DNA of 64,000 bases, taken from Lachnospiraceae bacterium (GTDB lineage: Bacteria > Bacillota > Clostridia > Lachnospirales > Lachnospiraceae). The translations under genes were made by a program, and so were the position numbers. The notes beneath the pieces are model-generated. The model did no database searches, had not been told where the DNA came from, and saw only the letters and a program-made list of their open reading frames with translations. Positions 52,190 through 60,107 of this stretch are shown here, piece by piece (the stretch's first letter is position 1; each line of letters starts with the position of its first letter). The stretch is from assembly GCA_017394885.1 (NCBI GenBank), contig JAFPWO010000001.1, positions 1 to 64,000 of the forward strand, read 5' to 3'.

Positions 52190-54244
52190 ATGAAACAGGA
52201 ATATGCCCCGTTATTTACCCCCTGGAAGGTCGGCAATCTGGAGATCAAAAACCGGATCGTGCTGGCTCCCATGGGCGGGACCTGCATTTTCGGCTGGATG
52301 GAGCCCAACCACTTCGACAAGGAAGCGGCCAAACTCCTGCTGAATGTAGCGAAAAACCACTGCGGGCTCGTGATCCCCGGCATCGCTCCGATCCGGGACG
52401 TGCTCGGCCGCATGTGGCTGTACCAGAACAAGGCCAAATTCAAAAAGCTGAAGGAATTCATGGATGAGCTGCACGCCACCGGCGCGAAGATGTTCATCCA
52501 GATGACCGCCGGCTTCGGCCGTTCCATGGCCCTTTCGGATTCGCTGGCCCTGCTGGCCTACAATAAGCCGCTCGGCCGCCTGGCGAGCCCCGTTCTGGAC
52601 GCTGAATATCTGACCGCGGCGCCGTCCGTCCTGCCCAACCGCTGGCACGACAAGGTCACCTGCCGTCCCATCACCAAGAAAGAAATTCAGCAGATCGTCT
52701 ATGCCTTCGGCGAAACGGCCCGCATGTGCAAGGAAGCCGGCGTGGACGGCGTGGAAGTGCATGCCGTGCATGAAGGCTATCTGCTGGACCAGTTCACGCT
52801 GAAATATACCAACCAGCGGACAGACGAATACGGCGGCTCCCGCGAGAACCGCTACCGCTTCGCGGTGGAGATCGTGCAGGAGATCAAGAAAAAGTGCGGC
52901 AATGATTACCCCGTCTCCCTGCGCTACTCCGTACTTTCCAAGACCAAGGCCTTCCGCGAAGGCGCGATGCCCGGCGAGGTCTACAATGAAATCGGCCGTG
53001 ACATGGAGGAGAGCGAGTGGGCTGCCAAGTATCTGCAGGATGCCGGCTACGACATGCTCAACTGCGATAACGGCACCTACGACGCCTGGTACTGGTCGCA
53101 CCCGCCGCAGTATATGCCGGTGAACTGCAACCTGGAGGATGTCGAGCACATCAAGAAGTTCGTGGACATCCCCGTGGTCTGTGCCGGACGTATGCAGCCC
53201 GCCGACGGCGCCAAAGCCGTGGCCGAGGGCGGCATCGACGCCATGGCCGTGGGCCGTCAGTTCCTGGCGGATCCGGAGTGGCTCACCAAGCTCATCAACG
53301 ATCACGAAGAAGAGATCCGGCCGTGCATTTCCTGCCACGCCGCCTGCTTCAACCTTTCGAAGCATGAAGGCACCGGCAACGATCAGGACTTCTCCGATAC
53401 CATGGGGATGTGCCGCTGCGCGATCAACCCGCCTTCGATGCAGTCGAAAAAATATAAGATCGTCAAGACCAAGAACCCGAAGCGCATCGCGATCATCGGC
53501 GGCGGCATCGGCGGCATGGAAGCGGCCCGCGTCTTAAAGCTCCGCGGTCACTTCCCGACCATCTACGAAAAGAGCGGCGAGCTCGGCGGCATCTTCATTG
53601 CCGCGGCGGCCCCGTCCTTCAAGGAGAACGATAAGAAGCTGATCGAATGGTTCAAGCTGCAGATGAAGGATCTGAACATCCCGGTGAAGTTAAATACCGA
53701 GATCACAGACCTGGATTCCCTGCTGGCGGATGAGATCATTATCGCCACCGGCGCGACCCCGAAGAAGATCCCGATCCCGGGCGTGGAGCGCGCGATCGAC
53801 GCGACCGAGTACCTGCTCGGCACCAAGGAAGTCGGCGACAACGTGGTCATCATCGGCGGGGGCCTGACCGGCTGCGAGATCACGCTCGACCTGTTCCGCA
53901 AGGGCAAACATCCGGCCATCGTCGAAATGATGAACGACCTGATGGCTGTGCCGAATTTGTGCTTGGCGAACTCCAGCTACCTGCGCGACTGCTTCAGGAC
54001 CAACAATATCCCGGTCTTCCTGGAAGCCAAGACGAAGGAGATCGGTCCGGACTACGTGCTGGTCGAAGGCAAGGACAAGCGCCTTACGAAGGTTCCGGCT
54101 GATTCGGTCATCATGTCCGTCGGCTACAAACCCGCGCCGCTGTCCGAGGAGAACAAGCACATCCACCTGCTCGGCGACTGCAAGAAGGTCGGGAACCTCA
54201 GGAGCGTCATCTGGGGCGCCTGGGACATCGCGATGAAGCTGTAA
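52190..54244 (+). CDS. FMN/FAD/[4Fe-4S] ene-reductase (2,4-dienoyl-CoA/enoate reductase type)
   Basis: A 684-residue old yellow enzyme-type NADH-dependent reductase. The N-terminal TIM barrel binds FMN (GNLEIKNRIVLAPMGG; VEVHAVHEGYLLDQFTLKYTNQRTDEYGG). A cluster motif CISCHAACF with later CRC follows (about 380-410). The C-terminal half has FAD and NADH loops IAIIGGGIGGMEAARVL and VVIIGGGLTGCEITLDL. Such enzymes reduce activated double bonds, so it could reduce the enoyl product of the dehydratase-type enzyme encoded in the same operon. AGGAGG before the ATG, 8 nt after cooT. It ends the operon. Confidence 0.9.
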   Translation: MKQEYAPLFTPWKVGNLEIKNRIVLAPMGGTCIFGWMEPNHFDKEAAKLLLNVAKNHCGLVIPGIAPIRDVLGRMWLYQNKAKFKKLKEFMDELHATGAKMFIQMTAGFGRSMALSDSLALLAYNKPLGRLASPVLDAEYLTAAPSVLPNRWHDKVTCRPITKKEIQQIVYAFGETARMCKEAGVDGVEVHAVHEGYLLDQFTLKYTNQRTDEYGGSRENRYRFAVEIVQEIKKKCGNDYPVSLRYSVLSKTKAFREGAMPGEVYNEIGRDMEESEWAAKYLQDAGYDMLNCDNGTYDAWYWSHPPQYMPVNCNLEDVEHIKKFVDIPVVCAGRMQPADGAKAVAEGGIDAMAVGRQFLADPEWLTKLINDHEEEIRPCISCHAACFNLSKHEGTGNDQDFSDTMGMCRCAINPPSMQSKKYKIVKTKNPKRIAIIGGGIGGMEAARVLKLRGHFPTIYEKSGELGGIFIAAAAPSFKENDKKLIEWFKLQMKDLNIPVKLNTEITDLDSLLADEIIIATGATPKKIPIPGVERAIDATEYLLGTKEVGDNVVIIGGGLTGCEITLDLFRKGKHPAIVEMMNDLMAVPNLCLANSSYLRDCFRTNNIPVFLEAKTKEIGPDYVLVEGKDKRLTKVPADSVIMSVGYKPAPLSEENKHIHLLGDCKKVGNLRSVIWGAWDIAMKL

Positions 54245-54276
54245 GCAGAAACTCTGCGCGGCAGACGCAAAACAGA

Positions 54277-54322
54277 AAAGGCCCTGTGCCTGCGGAGGAA
54301 TTCTGCGGACACAGGGTCTTTT
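54277..54322 (+). terminator. Terminator of the CooC/dehydratase operon
   Basis: AAAGGCCCTGTG (left) pairs with CACAGGGTCTTTT (right) around an inner loop, followed by TTTTC. It lies about 33 nt after the ene-reductase stop. Confidence 0.7.
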
Positions 54323-54349
54323 CATTGGCAAACAGTCGCCGGCAAAGCC

Positions 54350-54378
54350 TTGACGTAAGGCCCCAAGGGATATACAAT
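54350..54378 (+). promoter_or_regulatory. Promoter of the mazE-mazF locus
   Basis: TTGACG (54350-54355) and TACAAT (54373-54378) are 17 nt apart, 24 nt before the antitoxin start. Confidence 0.7.
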
Positions 54379-54401
54379 AGATATACCAAGGAGGAATCAT
54401 C

Positions 54402-54644
54402 ATGCAGACTCAGGTGAAAGCGTGGGGAAACAGCCAGGGCGTCCGGATTTCAAAAGAAGTTCTCCAGGCTGCTTCCATATCGATAGATGACACATTGGAG
54501 ATAAAGGTGTCTGACGGAATCATCATGCTGGTAAAGCCGTTCCGGCATAAGACGCTGGAAGAACGCGCGGCGGAGTACGGCGGAAAGCTGTCTCTGGACG
54601 GTGAATATGACTGGGGCGAGCCGCTTGGGAAAGAGGTCTGGTGA
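54402..54644 (+). CDS. mazE: MazE-like antitoxin (AbrB fold)
   Basis: An 80-residue DNA-binding antitoxin with the SpoVT/AbrB-type start MQTQVKAWGNSQGVRISKEVL and a C-terminal tail (LEERAAEYGGKLSLDGEYDWGEPLG) typical for toxin wrapping. Strong AAGGAGG site. It overlaps the toxin frame by 1 nt (TGATG). It should neutralise the toxin and repress its own promoter. Confidence 0.88.
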   Translation: MQTQVKAWGNSQGVRISKEVLQAASISIDDTLEIKVSDGIIMLVKPFRHKTLEERAAEYGGKLSLDGEYDWGEPLGKEVW

Positions 54645-54948
54645 TGATGAAAGAACTGCACCAGGGCGATATTTAAAAATCGAAAACATCAGGCAGCCTG
54701 TCCTCGTCGTCAGCAAGGATTTCTTTAATCAAAGCGGAGAGATTATCGGCTGCCCGATTTTCCAGACCGGCGGGGCGGGGCCGCTGCACATCCCGATCCG
54801 TACGGACAAAACGGAAGGCTATGTTCAATGTGAGAAACTCGCCCTGCTGGATCTGAATGTGAGAGGCTGGGCCGGAACAGACCGGATCCCCATGGCTGAC
54901 ATCATTAACATCACCGATGCCATCCAGGGAATATTCGATTACGTATAA
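54644..54948 (+). pseudogene. mazF: MazF/PemK-like toxin with frameshift
   Basis: MazF toxins cut mRNA. Translation from ATG 54644 or 54647 gives MKELHQGDI and stops at TAA 54674. From there the +1 frame continues LKIENIRQPVLVVSKDFFNQ, IIGCPIF, and the MazF-like end VRGWAGTDRIPMADIINITDAIQGI. One T added in the run at 54672-54674 would restore a single frame of about 102 residues (GDILKIEN). The toxin is therefore broken by a 1-nt deletion or affected by a sequencing error. Confidence 0.8.
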
Positions 54949-54980
54949 GAAGCATTCCTGCGAACCGATCAATAAAAGCC

Positions 54981-55382
54981 ATGCCGACAAAATCTTTCCT
55001 GCTTATTATTTTGTTTTATGCTGCGTCGATTGCGCTGACCGTCGTGATCGAGACGCCGATCCTCCTTTACGGCGGCGTAACGGATAACAAAACCTATATC
55101 CGGAACGTAAATATCGTGACGAACGCGGCGCTGAACCTGATCCTGGTGTGCCTCCTGCACGAGAAGACGCTCGGGGCGGATGAAAAGCTGATCGACACGG
55201 TAAGCACCGCCTGGTTTGTCCTCGCGGAACTGCTCCTGATCCCGGTGTCGGAAGGACTCCTTTACCGAAAGATCTCCTCTGCCGGGACAAAGCGGATCTT
55301 CCTGTTCACCTATCTGGCCAATTTTACGTCCTGTGCTGCCGGGCTTATCCTGGACGGGATTCTCCGGTACTTTTTCAGATAG
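54981..55382 (+). CDS. Membrane protein of unknown function, 133 aa
   Basis: Four hydrophobic segments (about 4-26, 42-60, 73-92 and 104-125) with short loops. It resembles the multi-pass half of small two-gene membrane sets in Firmicutes but I recognise no family. The ribosome site is weak (no clear AGGAGG before 54981). It is followed by two further genes on the same strand. Confidence 0.6.
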   Translation: MPTKSFLLIILFYAASIALTVVIETPILLYGGVTDNKTYIRNVNIVTNAALNLILVCLLHEKTLGADEKLIDTVSTAWFVLAELLLIPVSEGLLYRKISSAGTKRIFLFTYLANFTSCAAGLILDGILRYFFR

Positions 55383-55414
55383 ATCTGTCCTCATTACGGA
55401 AAGGAGGTCTGATA

Positions 55415-55705
55415 ATGGTAAAACTGCTTTTGTCGGATGTGAGTTTCGGATTCTGGGACGTCCTGCTTACGAATCCGTGGATCCTTCTCTTCGCCGCGCT
55501 CGGGATATTCCTGATCGTAAAGGGCGTCAAGGCGATCCGCCGCGAGCTGGCAAAGAAAAACGCGCAGGCCGCGGAACCTGCCGCGGCAGCATTTTACGGA
55601 GCGGAAGAAGAGCCGCCGGCCAACGAAATCGAAGGCCCCGCCGCAGCGGATCCCCCGGCCGAAGCCGGGCCGTCTGTTCCGGAAGCGCCGCATGAAGACA
55701 AGTAA
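55415..55705 (+). CDS. Small single-pass membrane protein with acidic tail
   Basis: A 96-residue protein with one helix (about 21-38, NPWILLFAALGIFLIV), a basic patch and a Pro/Ala/Glu-rich tail. AAAGGAGG precedes the ATG. Its end overlaps the start of the transporter gene by 14 nt. Function unknown. Confidence 0.65.
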   Translation: MVKLLLSDVSFGFWDVLLTNPWILLFAALGIFLIVKGVKAIRRELAKKNAQAAEPAAAAFYGAEEEPPANEIEGPAAADPPAEAGPSVPEAPHEDK

Positions 55706-56744
55706 GGCCGCGAATCGGACAGGCACGAAGTATTTCTTCGTTCACGCCTGTGTCGAGATCGTCTGCTTTTATCTGCTGCGGGTCCACTACCCGGCTGCGA
55801 TGGCAGGCGCGATCGCGCTTGCCTATGATTTTGCCGCCTTTCTGCCGCAGGGCCTCATCGGGGATTTTATTATCAGACACAAAAAGATCCCTTATGAGAC
55901 CGCCGGCCATGTCCTGATGGCGGCCAGTATTTTTCTTGTGGCTTCGCCCGCAAAGGCGGTGCACGTCTGCGGGTATCTCATCCTCGGCATCGGGAATGCC
56001 ATTCTCCATGAATGCGGCGCGATCGCGGCTGTCGCGGACAGCGAAGGGAAGATATTCCCCGCGGCGCTGTTCGTCTCCGGCGGCTCCTTCGGCCTGGTCA
56101 TCGGCCAGACGCTGGGGATATACCAGGTCTCTCCGTATTTTCTGATCCTGCCGCTTCTGCTGTCGGAAGCGCTCTGCCTTACGGCGAAAGCGTCCGTCCG
56201 GAAAGAAAGCTACCCGGAATTTCATGTAACAGACGCGAAGATCCCGGCCGGCCTTATCCTGCTGATCGCCTTCCTCGTGACGGCCGTCAGAAGCTATATC
56301 GCCTATGCGATCCCGATCTCATGGAACAAGGAGCTGTGGCAGACCTTCTTCCTCTTTTTTATCATGGGTGCGGGAAAAGCGCTGGGCGGACTGCTGGCAG
56401 ATACCATCGGCGTCAGAAAGACCGCCTTTATCGGAACGCTGGCGGCGATCCCTTTTCTTCTGTTCGGGGATCAGCGCATGGCCGTCTCCTGCATCGGCGT
56501 GTTCTTCTTTTCAATGACGATGAGCCTGACCTTTGCCATGTGCCTGAACATCCTGAAAACAAATCCCGGGCTGGCTTTCGGGATCACGACGGCAGGCCTT
56601 TTCCTGGGCCTCCTGCCGGCATTCTTTGTGCAGTTTGACCGATCCGTCAATACCGTACTGATCATCGTGCTTTCCCTCCTTTGTTTTGGGCTGCTGCGCG
56701 GCTCCCTGACCGATGATTTCCACGTCCTGAACCGCGTTTCATAG
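55692..56744 (+). CDS. MFS-like membrane transporter
   Basis: A 350-residue protein with about ten hydrophobic segments. GGLLADTIGVRKTAFIG is a typical MFS loop between helices, and GDFIIRHKKIPYETAG is its counterpart in the first half. It is shorter than most MFS proteins (12 helices, about 400 residues). It overlaps the upstream small gene by 14 nt, which suggests translational coupling. Substrate unknown. Confidence 0.65.
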   Translation: MKTSKAANRTGTKYFFVHACVEIVCFYLLRVHYPAAMAGAIALAYDFAAFLPQGLIGDFIIRHKKIPYETAGHVLMAASIFLVASPAKAVHVCGYLILGIGNAILHECGAIAAVADSEGKIFPAALFVSGGSFGLVIGQTLGIYQVSPYFLILPLLLSEALCLTAKASVRKESYPEFHVTDAKIPAGLILLIAFLVTAVRSYIAYAIPISWNKELWQTFFLFFIMGAGKALGGLLADTIGVRKTAFIGTLAAIPFLLFGDQRMAVSCIGVFFFSMTMSLTFAMCLNILKTNPGLAFGITTAGLFLGLLPAFFVQFDRSVNTVLIIVLSLLCFGLLRGSLTDDFHVLNRVS

Positions 56745-56802
56745 CCTTTTTGCCTGCTTTATGCTATGATTCTTCCCGGAAGACTGAAAAAGGAGCAAGA
56801 AT

Positions 56803-57558
56803 ATGATCTGGCCGCACCGTCTTTCGATACCCTATAACCTGTTTCACAGCGCGGATCTCTGGATCTTCGGCGCCGCAGGGATCGCGGCCGCCGTGCTTCT
56901 GCACCGCCGCGACAGAAAATGCTTTATCTGGCCGGCTCTTCCTGCCGTGATCCTCTGGCTGGCCTGTGAAACAGCCGGAAACAATATTCGAAGTTATTTA
57001 TGGGAGATGATCGCACTTCTGGCCGGCACGTTTGCTCTCTGCTGCGCGGCCGCCTGGCTGATCATGGACCTGTTTTATTTCCTGAAGGACAGACAGCAGG
57101 AAAAAGAGAACGGGCGGCGAAGCCGAAAAGGGATCGCGGTGATATCTTTTCTCATGCTCCTTCTTTCGGCGGTTCTGATCCTTCGGTGCGTCCTGCAGAA
57201 AAAGGAATACCCGGCCTCCTATGATCTGACCAAACTGGAAGCGATCGGGCAGCGGGACTTCGAAGCGCCGTTTACCGTCGGCGGCAAGCTGTATATTCCT
57301 TATCGCCTTATGGATGCAGCAGCCTTCAACGATCTGCTGCAAAAGCTTTCTGTCAGCGACCCGGCCGATCTCGGCAGGGTGGTCGCCTACAGCCCGCATC
57401 ATCCGCGCCAATGGTACTATTACTGTACCGTGGACAAGCTGGACGGAGACTGGCTGCTGATGTTTGACGAAGACGGCACCGGCCTTCCGGGTGAAACGAA
57501 CGTCCTCTATCTCTGCGGAACGCAGGAAAGCATCGACCGGGCGGAAAACGGGCCATAA
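56803..57558 (+). CDS. Membrane protein of unknown function, 251 aa
   Basis: Four hydrophobic segments in the first 135 residues are followed by an extracytoplasmic domain of about 115 residues with no recognised motif (PYRLMDAAAFNDLLQKLSVSD). AAAGGAG lies before the ATG. A family is not recognised. It lies between the transporter and a DUF4375-like gene on the same strand. Confidence 0.65.
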   Translation: MIWPHRLSIPYNLFHSADLWIFGAAGIAAAVLLHRRDRKCFIWPALPAVILWLACETAGNNIRSYLWEMIALLAGTFALCCAAAWLIMDLFYFLKDRQQEKENGRRSRKGIAVISFLMLLLSAVLILRCVLQKKEYPASYDLTKLEAIGQRDFEAPFTVGGKLYIPYRLMDAAAFNDLLQKLSVSDPADLGRVVAYSPHHPRQWYYYCTVDKLDGDWLLMFDEDGTGLPGETNVLYLCGTQESIDRAENGP

Positions 57559-57612
57559 GCCGAAAGGTCCCAGATAAAGAAAGCAGCCGGCACGGCTGCT
57601 GCGGAGGTTCTT

Positions 57613-58332
57613 ATGAAAGAAGAGATCATGAAAGAAAAAGAAGAGGCTGTCAATCCCGAAACGCTGCCGGACGCCGGTGGACCCACCGCTTTGCCGGAGG
57701 CGCTTCTCGGACTGTTCGCAGATAACGAAGACCTCCTCGAAAAAGACACGCTTTCTTCCGAGGATGAGTTCCGGCTCGACCTGCTGCTGAAACAGGCCGC
57801 CGATGAAATGTCGCCGTTTTTCGACCATGCGGCGCCGGCCAGCCTGCTGTTTCCGCTTACGCTGACGGATTTTGCGGATCTGTCGGATGAAGAGCTGTTC
57901 GAAGCCCTTGAGGAGCGGACCGTTGATCTGGCAGCTGCCGGCGAGCCGGAGGAGCTGGCGGGGCTCCCGGAAGCCATTCAGCTCTTTACCCGGGTCAATC
58001 TCTTTCTGACTGAATTTGACGACGGCGGCTTTGCCCAGTATCTCTGCGAGCCCACCGTCCGGGCATTTTTCGACCGGCTGCCGGAGGATCTGCGGGAGAT
58101 CGGCGCGGAAGAGCACAGCCGGCTTCTGGAAAGCTTCCTGGCAGAAAACCATCTGGAAAAGAGCGGAATCGACGCGCTTCGCCCCAAGGATCAGCCCGCC
58201 CTGCGGAAAAAATACAATTTCGATCTTTTTGAGGAACAGTTTTCTGAACTTCTGCCTCTGTGGCTCCTTCTGACCGCGCACGCCCGCGGACATCAGGCGG
58301 ACTGGATCGGCTTCCCGCAGGAAAAAGAATAA
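57613..58332 (+). CDS. DMP19/DUF4375-like protein
   Basis: A 239-residue acidic soluble protein. The segment NLFLTEFDDGGFAQYL and following helix resemble the NGGFxQY core of the DUF4375/DMP19 group; the Neisseria member DMP19 is a DNA mimic. The N-terminal 40 residues are low complexity and acidic. GCGGAGG precedes the first ATG; a second in-frame ATG is 15 nt on. The assignment is tentative and the function unknown. Confidence 0.55.
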   Translation: MKEEIMKEKEEAVNPETLPDAGGPTALPEALLGLFADNEDLLEKDTLSSEDEFRLDLLLKQAADEMSPFFDHAAPASLLFPLTLTDFADLSDEELFEALEERTVDLAAAGEPEELAGLPEAIQLFTRVNLFLTEFDDGGFAQYLCEPTVRAFFDRLPEDLREIGAEEHSRLLESFLAENHLEKSGIDALRPKDQPALRKKYNFDLFEEQFSELLPLWLLLTAHARGHQADWIGFPQEKE

Positions 58333-58352
58333 GCCGCCCGGCTCAGGGCGGC
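58333..58352 (-). terminator. Terminator of the glucosidase operon
   Basis: A GCCGCCC/GGGCGGC stem with a 6-nt loop is followed on the minus strand by TTATTCTTTTT. It also lies right after the stop of the convergent plus-strand gene. Confidence 0.55.
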
Positions 58353-58378
58353 AAAGAAAGCGGCAAACCGGACGGCGC

Positions 58379-60058
58379 TTATTTTTCCCACACGACCGCC
58401 TGATACGGCTGCAGCAGGACCGACCCGCCTTTCTCCGAGACCGTCCCGTAGTTGTTCAGCAGGACCACGCCGCCGTTTACCCAGTCCGGCAGACGGCAGC
58501 GGACCGGCTTTTTCGAGAAATTTCCCGCAACAAACAGCCGTTTGCTTTCGCCGTCCCGGCTGTAGGCGACGATCTTCCGGTTCTCCCGGTCATATTCCTT
58601 CACGCCGCCGTAAATGGCGGCGTCATTGTTTTTCTTGATCGCCAACAGCTTCTGATAAAAGCGGTATACCGAACGCTCCGACGCCAGATCTTTCTGAACA
58701 TTGATCTCCGGCCAGGCCGGATTCATGCCCTGCCACGGCGCATGGCCCCGGTTGAAGCCCGCATTCACACTCCCATCCCACTGCATCGGGACCCGGGCAT
58801 GGTCCCTGGCTCCGTATTTGATGAAGCGGAAAGCCAGCCCCTTCGGCATGCCGTAGGAGGTCATGAGATCGAAAACAAAATGGCTCACCGGGTCCTTTAA
58901 TTCGTCCATGCTCTTAAAATCGCAGTTGGTCATGCCGATCTCCTGGCCCATGTAGACGAAGGGGATCCCGAAGCCCAGGAAGGTCACGGCGGCCAGGAGG
59001 GTCGCCGCTTCATAGCGATAGTGCTTCGTGTCAAGGGAAAAACGATTTACGCAGCGCGGATTGTCGTGGTTTTCCAGCACCAGCGTGTTCCATCCCTCCC
59101 CGAAGCTGGCCTTCTGCGGATCGAAAAGGCCCTTTTTAAACTGCGCCATGTTGAACGGCTTCGGGAAGAACTTCATTCCTCCGATATTGTCGGAATCCAG
59201 ATGCGCGAAGTTGAATATCGTATCCAGCTCACGGTTGCCTGCCTTCACATAGGCCCGGGCGTTTTCGGGAGACGGATGGAAGGATTCGCCCACGGTATAG
59301 CAGTCATAGTGCGAAAAGGCCCGATCGTTCAGCTCCTTCAGGAATTCGTGGATGCGCGGGCCGTCCACAAAGTACTTTGCGCCTTTCTGAAAGGTTTTCC
59401 TGTCGGTGTCGTCCTGAAGCGGATAAACCTTGGAAGAAAGATTGAACACGTCAAAACGGAAGCCGTCCACCCCTTTTTCCAGCCAGAAATTCAGAATATC
59501 CGCAACTTCTCTGCGGACCGCCGGATTTTCCCAGTTCAGATCGGCCTGCTCCTTGCAGAAAAGATGCAGGTAGAAGTCCTCGCTGTCACCGATCCGTTCC
59601 CAGGCGCTGCCCGTAAACGTGGAGGCCCAGTTGGTCGGGGGCAGGAGCTTCTTTCCTTTCCTTTTGCCCCTGCGGATAATGTAATAATCCCGGTACGGAG
59701 AGTCGGGCGAGCTGACGGCCGCCTGAAACCAGGGGTGCTCGGTGGACGTGTGGTTGACGACCATGTCCATGATGACCTTCAGCTCTCTTTTGTGACACTC
59801 GGCAAGCAGCCGGTCAAAATCCTCCATGCTGCCGAATTTCTCATCGATCTGCCGGTAATCACTGATGTCGTACCCGTAATCGTAATCGGGAGAACGGTAC
59901 AGCGGGGAAAACCAGATCGCCGTCACCCCGAGATCCCGGATATAGTCCAGTTTGGAAATAATGCCTTCGATATCGCCCCAGCCGTCGTTGTCGGCGTCGC
60001 AGAAACTGAACGGATAAATCTGATAAACAACACTGTTCTTATACCAATCGGTCTTCAT
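58379..60058 (-). CDS. GH13 alpha-glucosidase (oligo-1,6-glucosidase/trehalose-6-phosphate hydrolase type)
   Basis: A 559-residue cytosolic glycoside hydrolase. It begins MKTDWYKNSVVYQIYPFSF and has the GH13 regions DMVVNHTS, GFRFDVFNL (nucleophile Asp), TVGESFH (acid/base Glu) and LENHDNPR. No signal peptide. It probably cleaves alpha-1,6- or alpha-1,4-linked glucosides after uptake. MALL/TreC-type specificities cannot be told apart by reading. The start at 60058 is preceded by AAAGGGAGAG; it lies 49 nt after the ParB/BMP fusion gene. Confidence 0.9.
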   Translation of the reverse strand: MKTDWYKNSVVYQIYPFSFCDADNDGWGDIEGIISKLDYIRDLGVTAIWFSPLYRSPDYDYGYDISDYRQIDEKFGSMEDFDRLLAECHKRELKVIMDMVVNHTSTEHPWFQAAVSSPDSPYRDYYIIRRGKRKGKKLLPPTNWASTFTGSAWERIGDSEDFYLHLFCKEQADLNWENPAVRREVADILNFWLEKGVDGFRFDVFNLSSKVYPLQDDTDRKTFQKGAKYFVDGPRIHEFLKELNDRAFSHYDCYTVGESFHPSPENARAYVKAGNRELDTIFNFAHLDSDNIGGMKFFPKPFNMAQFKKGLFDPQKASFGEGWNTLVLENHDNPRCVNRFSLDTKHYRYEAATLLAAVTFLGFGIPFVYMGQEIGMTNCDFKSMDELKDPVSHFVFDLMTSYGMPKGLAFRFIKYGARDHARVPMQWDGSVNAGFNRGHAPWQGMNPAWPEINVQKDLASERSVYRFYQKLLAIKKNNDAAIYGGVKEYDRENRKIVAYSRDGESKRLFVAGNFSKKPVRCRLPDWVNGGVVLLNNYGTVSEKGGSVLLQPYQAVVWEK

Positions 60059-60107
60059 CGGCAGCACTCTCCCTTTCTGTTCCGAAAAATCACGCACACC
60101 CGTCATT

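Noticed and set aside
45789..54244. A complete CO dehydrogenase/acetyl-CoA synthase locus
   Set aside because: No CooS/AcsA and no complete AcsB is encoded; only maturation-type proteins and one ACS-like domain are present.
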